Below are positions 10,201 through 17,195 of a stretch of DNA of 64,000 nucleotides, in pieces. The translations under genes were made by a program, and so were the position numbers. The DNA comes from Nocardiopsis quinghaiensis (GTDB lineage: Bacteria; Actinomycetota; Actinomycetes; Streptosporangiales; Streptosporangiaceae). A model generated the notes under the pieces. It did no database searches. It was not told the origin of the DNA and worked only from the letters and a program-made list of their open reading frames with translations. Position 1 is the stretch's first letter, and each line of letters begins with the position of its first letter. The DNA is taken from assembly GCF_008638365.1 (NCBI RefSeq), contig NZ_VWVU01000003.1, forward strand, positions 124,001 to 188,000, in the 5' to 3' direction.

Positions 10201-11505
10201 GGACAGCGCCGACAGGGGCAGCTCACGCAGGTCCAGCCCCTTACGGAGGAGTTCGCGGACGTGCCCGGCCAGCGCCTCGGCGCTGAGGTCCCCGTCGAAG
10301 ACGTCGAGCGCGAAGTCCAGGTCCACCCGCAGGTCGTCCTCGTCCTCGAAGGCGTGGACCATGACCGACAGCGCGTTCTCCTCGTGCACCGGCGCCATGA
10401 TCGTGGTGTCGCGGCGCACTCCCGGCAGTGCCGAGGGGCGCGGGTAGCGCATGTAGGAGACGGTGACGTCGAACAGTCGCCGGGGGCCCGCGCCCCGGTC
10501 CGGGGCCTGGCGCAGGATCTCACCGAAGGGCAGCCGCTCGTGGGCGCGCAGCCCGCGCAGGTCGGTACGGACCCTGGAGGCCAGATCGAACAGGGGCTCG
10601 TCCTCCTCGACGGCGACCCGCAGGGGCAGGTTGTTGGCGAACTGGCCGACGACCTCCCGCTCCTCCTCGGTGCGGCGGTTCAGGAAGGGCACGCCGAGGA
10701 CGACCTCGGAGGAGCGGTGCACGCGGCTCAGGACGACCGACAGCGCCGAGGCGAGGTAGGCGAGGGGAGAGCCTCCGGCCTCCAGGATGCGGCGGACCGT
10801 CTTCCCGTCGATGGTGAACGAATGGCGTCCTCGTCGGGAAAGGCCGGTGGACGTACGGGTGAACAGCGCCGGGGAAACCCCGTCGAGGTATTTTTGATAA
10901 AACTCCTGATCATCGCTCGCCGCCAGGGGTGGGTGGCTCCGGTCAGGATTTCCGAGTGTCTTGGTGAAAGAACTGGTCCGAAGCTTGGGAGGGCCGTCGC
11001 CGATCCGTTCGGACCGGTAGGCGTTCAATATTTCCAACGTCACGGAGTTGAGGGACCAGGCGTCGGCCACGATGTGGTGCGCCTTGACGAGGAGATGGAC
11101 GGCGTGCTCGTGCTCGATGACCAGCGCCGCCTGGACCAGAGGGCCCACGCGCGGGTCCAGGGGGCGGTACAGGGCGGCGTTCAACCAGTCGCGCACCGCG
11201 GCCCCGGACCGGTCCCCCCTCGTCAGATCCACACACTCAATCAGCTCTGACCAGCGGATATCTTCGTTCTCGGGGAGTTCGGCCCACGGGGTCCCGTCAG
11301 TGTCCTCGAAGAAGCGGAGACGGAAGGCGTCGTGCCGCCGCAGGACCCGGGCCACGCAGCCGCGCAGGAGCGCGTGGTCGATGTCGCCCTCCAGGCGCTC
11401 GTGGGCGGCGACGTTGAACTGGGGGCTTTGCGTAAAGCGGGACTCGGCCGCCCAGATGTCACGTTGATAGTCGTTCAGGGGGTGCCTGGTTTTATTTGTC
11501 ATCAC
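4270..11505 (-). CDS. Two-module nonribosomal peptide synthetase, C-A(Ser)-PCP-C-A-PCP-TE
   Basis: 2411 residues. Domains: C1 about 1-440 (HHIVADA at 143-149); A1 about 460-960 (YTSGSTGRPKG, FDVSVW at 652-657, YGPTEA, NGK957); PCP1 with GGDSI (Ser1013); C2 from about 1083 (HHALLDG at 1215-1221); A2 about 1525-2010 (FTSGSTGLPKG, FDVSFQ, YGPTES); PCP2 with LGATSI (Ser2076); TE about 2124-2411 (GWSFGG Ser2210, Asp2237, His2383). By eye the A1 specificity code is DVWHFSLVDK, the serine code I remember for EntF. A2 reads about DVQFASQVVK, which I cannot assign. The N-terminal C domain implies an acyl or aryl starter or an iterative mode. No MbtH or aryl-acid genes are nearby. No strong ribosome-binding site precedes the ATG. 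Confidence 0.95.
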   Translation of the reverse strand: MMTNKTRHPLNDYQRDIWAAESRFTQSPQFNVAAHERLEGDIDHALLRGCVARVLRRHDAFRLRFFEDTDGTPWAELPENEDIRWSELIECVDLTRGDRSGAAVRDWLNAALYRPLDPRVGPLVQAALVIEHEHAVHLLVKAHHIVADAWSLNSVTLEILNAYRSERIGDGPPKLRTSSFTKTLGNPDRSHPPLAASDDQEFYQKYLDGVSPALFTRTSTGLSRRGRHSFTIDGKTVRRILEAGGSPLAYLASALSVVLSRVHRSSEVVLGVPFLNRRTEEEREVVGQFANNLPLRVAVEEDEPLFDLASRVRTDLRGLRAHERLPFGEILRQAPDRGAGPRRLFDVTVSYMRYPRPSALPGVRRDTTIMAPVHEENALSVMVHAFEDEDDLRVDLDFALDVFDGDLSAEALAGHVRELLRKGLDLRELPLSALSMLTSAEYEEVVRLRQGESTRYPGEKTLHGLFAEQAERTPGLTAVVDDASGAETTYAELDRAANQVARALRADGVGPDDRVAVVAERGPELMPALLGVLRAGGAYVPVDPGHPEARVRVLLGESGAKAVLTSDGVRVQVPVGTPVHRVHDLLNGADAPLAPVSGSSDLAYVIYTSGSTGRPKGVMVEHHSVVNRLTWMQRRYPIGPGDTLLQKTPTSFDVSVWELFWWGAEGAGVALLPPGAEKDPREIARAIRRHRVTAVHFVPSMLGPFLDLLEDEPGLRTGLDSLRYVFCSGEALPAERVRRFHRVFDTAGRPDGDTSAPLLVNLYGPTEAAVDVSYHDLPAGGAPVDRVPIGRPVENTTLYVLGEHGGPQPVGAPGELHIGGVQVARGYLDRPELTRERFLKDPFNPGGRLYRTGDLARLLADGTIEYLGRIDGQVKIRGNRVELGEVENTLVSVEGVREAAVVDHRPEGRDALLVAYYAGREELTPAGLRAALSRSLPDYMLPSLFVRLNRIPLSPNGKTDRRALPAPELPGDLTEGGGPRNPTEETLARVWAEALGVRRVGVHDDYYALGGDSISMLRVRALAERAGVGFSLSDLVGNPTVADLASVATRVGAGASRQRTDLAPFALVSRMDRARLEGWADAYPLTRLQLGLLYHSREHEGSAVYKDVFRYSLALPWDESAMRAAFDRLMARHPVLRSSFDLAGHSEPLQLVKHTVDGALSVVDLRGEPAERAEEAVVSHMRERRVHPYVFDRAPLHHFRFFVLPDSVELVLSFHHALLDGGSVANLVSELLQNHLRSLGLDVGAVPEHSLPSPALHVADERAATGSEESRAYWRRALEGAVPPQLEGFAPHEPPRPGGDPVVVRNVPLPASLVSKVGALAREREAPLKSVLLAAHVATLRVFSGQDDLTTGLVTHGRPEVEDGDRVCGLFLNTVPMRVSAESATWFDTVREVVEREREGHPHRRVPLATVQEDLGGGTLVDTAFNFVHFRQLGTVFSLPGVENRGFEAWEETNFALLLNAMVDPVDGGITLRLDLSGRRFTPAQGDLYADTLVRVLRLLAEHPDSAADPSELVGPAAPEPVTAAPQDVVRAFGEQARRHADDTALVFGERSWTYAELDERSAHVARVLLGVGVRPHDRVGVAMDRSPEAVATLVGIARAGASVVPLDTSYPVRRLRSMVESAEPVRIVAHEHHAHLVEDGERLLPAEFLFDGTLPAGPGRGVDLPRISPENEAYVLFTSGSTGLPKGVSMPHRSLANLVAWQNVRPSGAAGGRTLQYAPASFDVSFQEVYSTLCGGGTLVLVTEELRRDMPALLRLMDQEGVERVFLPYVALQRLAEAADGLGIVPRSLRVLASSGEQLRVTDEIRRFCAALDDVLLENQYGPTESHVVTVHTMTGDPSDFPSLPPTGKAIDGARVLVLDGRGRPVPVGGRGEIHLGGVCLADGYVGRPDLTAERFLNSDGERLYRTGDIGMVLPGGDVVCLGRSDRQVKVRGFRVEPAEVELAIGEAAATGLASLREVAVVARRREGQDTFLAAFLVGDPDRSDLEALRRRLRSTLPEYMMPSHLEWVGAMPLTPSGKRDDDALRRAALTRGRTCVRVAPRDARERALAEMLADLLGVADLDVHDNVFDLGATSITAMRLVVLIEQRFGVSVPLSEFISAPTVAALAGRVGAERGDRAAAREFDPLVPIRSEGDQPPLFYVHPMGGNVLCYVPFARHLPGDRPFYALQAAGTDAGTEPVRDVEEMARSYVEAIRRVRPEGPYHIGGWSFGGFVAFEMARQLRAAGQEVASLVLLDTTALNPGRRPWTDDEALIGWFFWELLWLERGGESPEAVIPAELTTLDEKFEFITRLAVDEGVLPPGSTDAIVRRLFRLYEANWRSAFAYRPEGADLDAVLVHAREPLPDVLMSMHSAIGSMHADPANGWREYTSGRLTVVDVSGDHLTIMEEPHVAEVVRTVMEAVSPRLQGGR

Positions 11506-11826
11506 TTTGACGGCTCGTTTCCAAAATTTCTCTTCGTGTCCTTGGGGGTACTGCGGGAACGGCCTGGATATTTTCGATCTGACTGGGGTGGCGCAACAAA
11601 ACCAGGTTTAGGTTAGTTCTCCGGTGCCGGGGAGGGCGACTGCGAAATCGGGTAGGCGTTCGACCGAACAGGTAGTCGCGTGGGCCGGGGGGTGGGGGGC
11701 GATCCTGTGGGGTGCGTCACTTTGGCTTGCGCGCAGACGGCATCGGTTAGAAATTAGGACGAGTGTCCCAGTTGTTTGGGGCGCACCAGGGCCATGAACC
11801 CGTATCCACGGAAGGACCCCTCCGTT
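11506..11826. promoter_or_regulatory. Divergent promoter region, synthetase versus MFS exporter
   Basis: This 321-base AT-richer gap lies between the divergent synthetase and exporter. It contains TTAGGTTAG at 11608-11616, which equals one half of the DmdR/IdeR iron box of actinobacteria; the other half (TTCTCCGGT) does not match. A ribosome-binding site GGAAGGA lies before the exporter ATG at 11827. Exact -35 and -10 elements could not be assigned. Confidence 0.4.
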
Positions 11827-13074
11827 ATGCCCAACCCGTACGCGCAGATCTTCGCGGTGCGTGGAGCCAAGGGCTTCACCGTCGCCGGTCTCCTCGGGCG
11901 CATGCCCGTGGCCATGACCAACATCGGCATCATCACGATGCTGTCCACCACGCACGGCAGCTACGCCCTGGCGGGCGCGGTCGCCGCCACCTTCACCCTG
12001 TCCATGGCGCTGATCACACCGCAGGTCTCACGCCTGGCCGACCGCCACGGCCAGCGGCGGATCCTGCCCCCGGCCGCCGCGATCAGCGTCCTCTCCCTGC
12101 TCCTGATGCTGTTGTGCGTGCAGTTCGACGCGCCGGGCTGGGCCCTCTTCGCCTTCGCGGTCCCCGCCGGGACCATGCCGAACATGTCAGCGATGTCCCG
12201 GTCGCGCTGGACCGAACTGCTGCGCGGTTCGCCCAGGCTGCACACCGCCTACTCCTTCGAGTCCGTGGCCGACGAACTCACCTTCATCACCGGCCCGGCA
12301 CTGTCGGTGGTGCTGAGCACCATGGCCTTCGCGCAGGCCGGTCCGCTGGCCGCGGCCGCCTTCCTGGCCCTGGGCGTCGCCCTGTTCGTGGCCCAGCGCG
12401 GTACGGAACCGCCGGTACGGGTCCCGGAGCCGCACGGCGCCAAGAGGGTGGGAGCGTTCAACGGCGCCCTCGTGGTCCTGGTCCTGACCCTGCTCGCCGC
12501 AGGCGTGATCGTGGGCGCCGTCGACGTGGTCGCCGTGGCCTTCGCCGAGTCGCTCGGCGTGGTCAGCGCCACCGGTATCGTGCTGTCGGCCTACGCGGTG
12601 GGTTCGGCGGTGTCCGGTCTGACCTTCGGAGCGCTGAACCTCCCCTGGAGGTCCCACATGATGCTGATCGTGGCCGTGGCGGGAACTTTCGTGACCACCC
12701 TGCCCTTCCTGGTGGTCGGCGGCATCTGGACCCTGTCCGTGGCCGTGTTCTTCGCGGGGATATTCTTCGCCCCCACGATGATCCTGGTGATGACGCTGAT
12801 CGAAAGGATCGTCCCGCCGTCCAAGCTGACGGAGGGTATGACCTGGGCCCTGACAGGCCTGACCATCGGTACCGCCATCGGCACCTTCTCCTCCGGCCTG
12901 GCGGTGGAGGAGTACGGCACCACCGGCGGTTTCCTCGTCGCGGTCGTCGCCGGCGCCGTCGCACTGCTCCTGGCCCTGGTGGGCGCACCGCTCCTGGGCC
13001 AGGCCCAGGAACGCGCCCGGCAGGCACGGCGGGCACAGGGATCCCAGGAGGAGGCGGCGGGTACCGCCGGGTGA
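11827..13074 (+). CDS. MFS transporter, probable exporter of the peptide product
   Basis: 415 residues with about 12 hydrophobic segments. The loop between helices 2 and 3 has the MFS signature ADRHGQRRIL. The ATG at 11827 is preferred over upstream ATGs because GGAAGGA lies about 9 bases before it. The gene is divergent from the synthetase and followed by a TetR gene 67 bases downstream, the usual layout for an exporter and its repressor. Inference: it exports the peptide or gives self-resistance. Confidence 0.85.
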   Translation: MPNPYAQIFAVRGAKGFTVAGLLGRMPVAMTNIGIITMLSTTHGSYALAGAVAATFTLSMALITPQVSRLADRHGQRRILPPAAAISVLSLLLMLLCVQFDAPGWALFAFAVPAGTMPNMSAMSRSRWTELLRGSPRLHTAYSFESVADELTFITGPALSVVLSTMAFAQAGPLAAAAFLALGVALFVAQRGTEPPVRVPEPHGAKRVGAFNGALVVLVLTLLAAGVIVGAVDVVAVAFAESLGVVSATGIVLSAYAVGSAVSGLTFGALNLPWRSHMMLIVAVAGTFVTTLPFLVVGGIWTLSVAVFFAGIFFAPTMILVMTLIERIVPPSKLTEGMTWALTGLTIGTAIGTFSSGLAVEEYGTTGGFLVAVVAGAVALLLALVGAPLLGQAQERARQARRAQGSQEEAAGTAG

Positions 13075-13141
13075 GAGGGCTTCCGGGGTCGGCGCCGCCC
13101 CCGCCCCGCGACAGCATCCACCAGGAACTGAAGGAGAAGCG

Positions 13142-13696
13142 TTGAAGCAGTCGGACGGACGCCGCCTGAAGGGCGAGCAGCGGCGCAAGAACCTGATCGA
13201 GGCCACCCTGCGCGTCATCGAACGCGACGGGGTGGCCGGGGTCAGCCACCGCACGGTCTCCCAGGAGGCGGGGGTGCCCACCTCCGCCACCACCTACTAC
13301 TTCACCGGTCTGGGCGACCTGCTGACCGCGGCCCTGACCAGCGTGATGGACGAGGACTCCGAACGGATGCGCCGCATGTCCTCGGGAGGCGACCGCCGAC
13401 GCGACCTGGCCGAGCTGCTGTCCAGGGTCGCCGCCGACCCGGGCCGCCTGCTGGCCGAGTACGAGCTGTTCCTGCTGGCCGCCCGCCGACCCCACCTGCG
13501 CGAGGCCACGGACCGCTGGCTGGCGGCGGTCTCGGCGTTCGCCCGGTGTTACACCGACGACTCCGTGCGGGTCCGGATCGTGGCGGGGGTCATCGACGGC
13601 GTCCTCCTGCACACCCTGCTGAGCGACACCAAGCCCGACGCCGACGAGTTCGCCGCTCTGCTGGAGGATGTCCTCCCGGATCCCTCCCGGGACTGA
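13142..13696 (+). CDS. TetR-family transcriptional regulator
   Basis: 184 residues from a TTG start preceded by AAGGAGAAG. The N-terminal helix-turn-helix reads GVAGVSHRTVSQEAGVPTS then TTYYFTGLGDLL, the TetR signature with a phenylalanine-threonine variant of YYHF. The C-terminal ligand-binding region is helical and unrecognised. It lies directly downstream of the MFS exporter and probably represses it in the absence of the product. The ligand is unknown. Confidence 0.88.
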   Translation: MKQSDGRRLKGEQRRKNLIEATLRVIERDGVAGVSHRTVSQEAGVPTSATTYYFTGLGDLLTAALTSVMDEDSERMRRMSSGGDRRRDLAELLSRVAADPGRLLAEYELFLLAARRPHLREATDRWLAAVSAFARCYTDDSVRVRIVAGVIDGVLLHTLLSDTKPDADEFAALLEDVLPDPSRD

Positions 13697-13791
13697 GGCG
13701 CGGCCTCCTTCCGACCCGCGGACCCCTGCCCCGGTCCGTGTCACCGACCCCACCACGGCAGTGTGAACACGTCGACAGGAGATCAGTCGTA

Positions 13792-15039
13792 ATGAACGCA
13801 GTCTGTGGCCCGCTCACCGCGCCGACCGGGAGCGGGCGCCCCCTGCGCGGCCTTGACCGGGAACTGGCCAGGGTCGCCAGCGTCCTCGACCGCGTCCCGG
13901 GACGGTGCGGCGTCCTCGTCCTCGTGGAGGGGAGCGTCGGTTCCGGCCGCACGCGGTTCCTCCAGGAGTGCATCGATCTCGCCAGGGCGTACGGTTACCG
14001 CGTCAACACCGGGGGCCTCCTGAGCAGGTTCGCCGCCGGTCCGGACGGGGCCTCGGCCGACCCGGCCGAGCGCTTCCTGACCGTGGTCGACGACGCTGAC
14101 CGGCTGAGCGACCTGGAGGTCAGGAACCTCGCCCTGTTATGGGACCAGAACGGTCACGGAAGCGTATGGCTGGTGGCCCGGAAGCCCGGCGCCAGGACAC
14201 GGCGCTTCGATGCGCACCTGTCCACGCCGAGCCGGCAGACGGTGCGGATCGCCCTCGGGCCGCTCGCCCCGGGCGAAGTCCACGAGCTGACCCGCGACAT
14301 CCTGGGCGCCGACCCCGCTCCCGCGCTGGTCGACCTGGTGGGACAGGCCTCGGGCAACCCCCAACTGGTGGTTGAACTCCTCCACGGCCTGCTGGAGGAG
14401 CGTTCGGTCCTGGTCGACGGGTCGTGGGGCCGCCTGGCCGCGGACCGGCTGCCCCAGAGGCTCTACCACTGGGCCGAGGCGGTGCTGGACGAGTGCTCCG
14501 CCGAGTGCCGACAGTTCCTCAAGGTCAGGGCCGTGCTGGGCGACAGGGTGGCCCTCGACCGGTTCCTGGCGTTCCTGGGAATGCGTCCGACCGAGCTCCT
14601 GCCGCTCATCGAGGAGGCGCGCTGGGCGGGCCTGCTCAAACCCGGGCCCGACCTCGACTTCTCCAGCCCCCTGGCCCGCCGGGTGATCTCCTCCATGGTC
14701 CCCGAGGACTTCCGGCTGATCATGCGGCGGGAGTCCCACACCCCCGGGCCCCGGACGCGGCCCCTGCCCGAGGCCGTGCCCGAGCCCCGGACCGGTCCCG
14801 GGGCGGACGGACCGCCGGTACGCGACCAGCGGCGGGTCCGCCCCCTCACGGAGCAGGAGCGCTCCATCGTCGATCTGGTCGCCGAGGGGCTGACCAACCG
14901 CCAGGTCGCGCGCCGCCTGACCATCTCGCCCAACACCGTCAACTACCACCTCAAGAAGCTCTTCCGGGCCTACGGTGTCGGTTCACGGATGGAGCTCCTG
15001 CACATCATCCGCCGCCACGACCTGGTCGGCTTCGGCTGA
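13792..15039 (+). CDS. LuxR-family regulator with short P-loop N-terminal domain
   Basis: 415 residues from the ATG at 13792, which has AGGAGA 11 bases upstream. The frame stays open further upstream, but that part has no protein character and overlaps the TetR gene. A Walker A-like GSVGSGRTRF and Walker B-like FLTVVDDADRL are near residues 50-110. The C-terminus holds a LuxR helix-turn-helix (LTEQERSIVDLVAEGLTNRQ, then ARRLTISPNTVNYHLKKLF). Large LuxR (LAL) regulators are near 900 residues, so this is a short form. It is the likely pathway activator. Its last 57 bases overlap the convergent dehydrogenase gene. Confidence 0.88.
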   Translation: MNAVCGPLTAPTGSGRPLRGLDRELARVASVLDRVPGRCGVLVLVEGSVGSGRTRFLQECIDLARAYGYRVNTGGLLSRFAAGPDGASADPAERFLTVVDDADRLSDLEVRNLALLWDQNGHGSVWLVARKPGARTRRFDAHLSTPSRQTVRIALGPLAPGEVHELTRDILGADPAPALVDLVGQASGNPQLVVELLHGLLEERSVLVDGSWGRLAADRLPQRLYHWAEAVLDECSAECRQFLKVRAVLGDRVALDRFLAFLGMRPTELLPLIEEARWAGLLKPGPDLDFSSPLARRVISSMVPEDFRLIMRRESHTPGPRTRPLPEAVPEPRTGPGADGPPVRDQRRVRPLTEQERSIVDLVAEGLTNRQVARRLTISPNTVNYHLKKLFRAYGVGSRMELLHIIRRHDLVGFG

Positions 15040-16755
15040 CCCCACCGAGCGGCGCACCCCTGTCACCGAGAAGCGGGTCGTGGCGAACACGCCCCGCGAA
15101 CCGCCGAAGTTCGACGCCGGGTTGAGCCCGCTGCCGTGCAGATCGGAGAAGACCGACGACTGGGTCATGAGCCAGGAGCCGGTGAGGTTGAGCGACACCC
15201 CCACTCCGCACGCACGGGCCGCGGCCTCGGCCTCCCGCTCCACCCCCTCCCGGGCGGTGTGCACGCCGAGCACGAAGGAACCACTGGTCAGCGCGATGTC
15301 CTGAACGGACTCCAGGGCCACCTCCGCCGAGAGGACGGGGACAACGAAGAGGATCGGCGCCGGATGCTCCCGGTACAGCGGTGGAGAGCCCGGTGCGACG
15401 AGCACGGCCACGGGGGGCCGCACCGCGGCTCCCCGGTGGTCGGGGTGCGTCGTCTCCGGACCGGTGAACAGGACCTCGCCCATCCTTCCGGAGGCCGCCT
15501 CCTCCCACGCCCGCACGGACTCGGCGTCGGGCAGGGCCCCCAACAGCTCGGCGGCCTCCCCGCCCCGGCCGAGCAGGACCGCTACCTCGGCCCCCAGGTC
15601 GGTGACGAGGGTGGACAGGTCCTTGTGCCCCTCGTCGGTGTCAATCCCCCGCTCGGGGACGAACAGGTTCTGCGGCGCGGTGCACAGCCGCCCGCTGTAC
15701 AGGGCCAGGGTGAAGGCCAGGTTGGCGACCATGCCGCGGTAGTCGTCGGTGGAGTCGACCAGGACGGAGTTGACCGCGCCGTTGCTCGCCAGGACGGTCG
15801 TGCCCGGCCGGACGTTCTCCTCCAGCCAGGTTCCGAACGGCGCGGAACCCGTGTAGTCGACCACGCCCACCCCGGGTCTGAGGGCCAGGTCGCGGGCCAG
15901 GCCCTCACCGGGCAGCTCCGGTGCCAGGCACACGGTGTCGGGACACAGGCCGTATTCGCGCAGGACCCCGCGTGCGATGCGGACGGTCAGCGCCAGGGGG
16001 AGCACCGCGTCCGGATGCGGTTTGACGAGCACGGCGCTGCCCGCGGCCAGGGAGGCGAACAGCCCCGGGTAGGCGCTCCAGGCCGGTACCACCCGCCCGG
16101 CCACCACCAGCCCCACCTCGCGGGGGACCACGGTGAACTCCTTGACCTGGACCTCCTCCCCGGCAGCGGTCGGCTTACGCCAGACGACCCGCTCCGGCAA
16201 CCGCGTCTGCTCACCCAGGACCTGCGCAACCGCCTCCAACCCCCGGTCCTGGGCGTGGACGGCCCCGGCGTGGAAGGCCATGAGCTCCCCCTGTCCGCTG
16301 GTGTGCGTCGCGGTCAACGCGATCTCGTGGGACCGGGCGTTGATCCGGGCCAGGATCTCCGCGCACACCGCCGCCCGGAGCCATGGAGACAGCACCGCCC
16401 AGGGCCGCGCCGCCTCCACCATGGCGGGCAGGAGCACGTCCGGGTCGGCGTGGGGATAGGAGATCCGCAAGGGGAAACCGAACGGGGACGTCTCGCCGCC
16501 GGACTCCGGGTCCGGTCCGACCATGCCGTCCTCACCGGGCTGGTCCAGTGCGAAGTGCTGTCCGAGCAGCCCCCGGAAGGCGTCCGCGGCCCTTGCCGCC
16601 GCGTCGGGGCCGTAGGAGTCGCGGTCCTCCTCGTAGGCCGCCCAGTACACCCGGGTGGAAAGGGCGGACAGCGCCTCGCGCAGGAGACTCCCGTGCCTGT
16701 CGAGGAGCTCGCGAAGGCCGTTCTCGAGCGTGTACGCGGCGGTGCTCTCGGACAT
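14983..16755 (-). CDS. PaaN-like aldehyde dehydrogenase, probably atypical
   Basis: 590 residues resembling actinobacterial PaaN-type aldehyde dehydrogenases (N-terminal ALSTRVYWAAYEED, then YPHADPDVLLPAM, TSGQGELMAFHAG, VLVKPHPDAVLPLALTV). The catalytic cysteine region YSGRLCTAPQN is kept. At the general-base glutamate position, where PaaN has YTEKAGVN, this protein has LASNGAVN, so the glutamate appears replaced by serine. The role may be thioester or aldehyde handling in the peptide pathway, or reductive chemistry. The assignment relies on remembered PaaN sequences. It is transcribed toward the LuxR gene and overlaps it tail to tail. Confidence 0.8.
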   Translation of the reverse strand: MSESTAAYTLENGLRELLDRHGSLLREALSALSTRVYWAAYEEDRDSYGPDAAARAADAFRGLLGQHFALDQPGEDGMVGPDPESGGETSPFGFPLRISYPHADPDVLLPAMVEAARPWAVLSPWLRAAVCAEILARINARSHEIALTATHTSGQGELMAFHAGAVHAQDRGLEAVAQVLGEQTRLPERVVWRKPTAAGEEVQVKEFTVVPREVGLVVAGRVVPAWSAYPGLFASLAAGSAVLVKPHPDAVLPLALTVRIARGVLREYGLCPDTVCLAPELPGEGLARDLALRPGVGVVDYTGSAPFGTWLEENVRPGTTVLASNGAVNSVLVDSTDDYRGMVANLAFTLALYSGRLCTAPQNLFVPERGIDTDEGHKDLSTLVTDLGAEVAVLLGRGGEAAELLGALPDAESVRAWEEAASGRMGEVLFTGPETTHPDHRGAAVRPPVAVLVAPGSPPLYREHPAPILFVVPVLSAEVALESVQDIALTSGSFVLGVHTAREGVEREAEAAARACGVGVSLNLTGSWLMTQSSVFSDLHGSGLNPASNFGGSRGVFATTRFSVTGVRRSVGSAEADQVVAADDVQELHP

Positions 16756-16836
16756 GGGTCCTCACTCAGGAGCAGGGGTGGAAGGGGTGGAAGAAGTGCT
16801 TGTCCGGCGGGTCCGATGCTAGGAGCGGGCGGAGGG

Positions 16837-16868
16837 ACGGTCCACTACCCGTACTGGTAGTGGACCGT
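16837..16868. promoter_or_regulatory. 13-bp perfect inverted repeat, probable operator
   Basis: Left arm ACGGTCCACTACC and right arm GGTAGTGGACCGT pair perfectly around a 6-base spacer. The site is 82-113 bases upstream of the dehydrogenase start and far from any gene end, so an operator is more likely than a terminator. The cluster's TetR or LuxR protein is a candidate binder. Confidence 0.6.
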
Positions 16869-17182
16869 TCCGCCTGGGTGCGGGCGGCGCATCCGCCCCT
16901 TCCGGGGACCGCGCGCCGGACCACGGTGAGGGCCCGGACGGGGGCGCCGGGGCAGGGCGCGCCCGTCCGGGAGAACGCCGCCGGCTCAGCCCGTCCGCGC
17001 GGGCGCCCGCGCATTGGCGGCATGTCAACTCGCCCCGCCTCACCCCGCGCGGCGTGCACATCCCCAGGAGCCCGCGGCTGAAGGCCCTCGCCGCCGTGCC
17101 GGCCGAGACGGCGGCCTGAACCGGGCGACACCCGAATCCGGGGCACTCCCTTCCCCTGTGTAACCAACCCTTCGTTCTCCGT

Positions 17183-17188
17183 GATAAT
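17183..17188 (+). promoter_or_regulatory. Predicted -10 element of a leaderless transcript
   Basis: GATAAT lies seven bases before the ATG at 17196 and no ribosome-binding site is present, so transcription probably starts at or next to the start codon. Confidence 0.5.
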
Positions 17189-17195
17189 CCTTGGT

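Larger units (their letters stand above)
16756..17195. other. Intergenic region between dehydrogenase and hydrolase genes
   Basis: 440 bases holding the dehydrogenase promoter side with a strong inverted repeat (listed separately) and the hydrolase promoter. Otherwise GC-rich sequence without a convincing gene. Confidence 0.5.

Noticed and set aside
8071-11250. A 1059-residue plus-strand open frame inside the synthetase
   Set aside because: It is an artefact of high-GC third positions opposite the synthetase; no protein motif is present.
11600-11626. Complete iron-box operator
   Set aside because: Only one arm matches; the second arm differs at most positions, so it is kept as a weak half site only.
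13546-13791. N-terminal extension of the LuxR regulator
   Set aside because: It overlaps the TetR coding sequence, is arginine-rich nonsense, and a good ribosome-binding site precedes the ATG at 13792.
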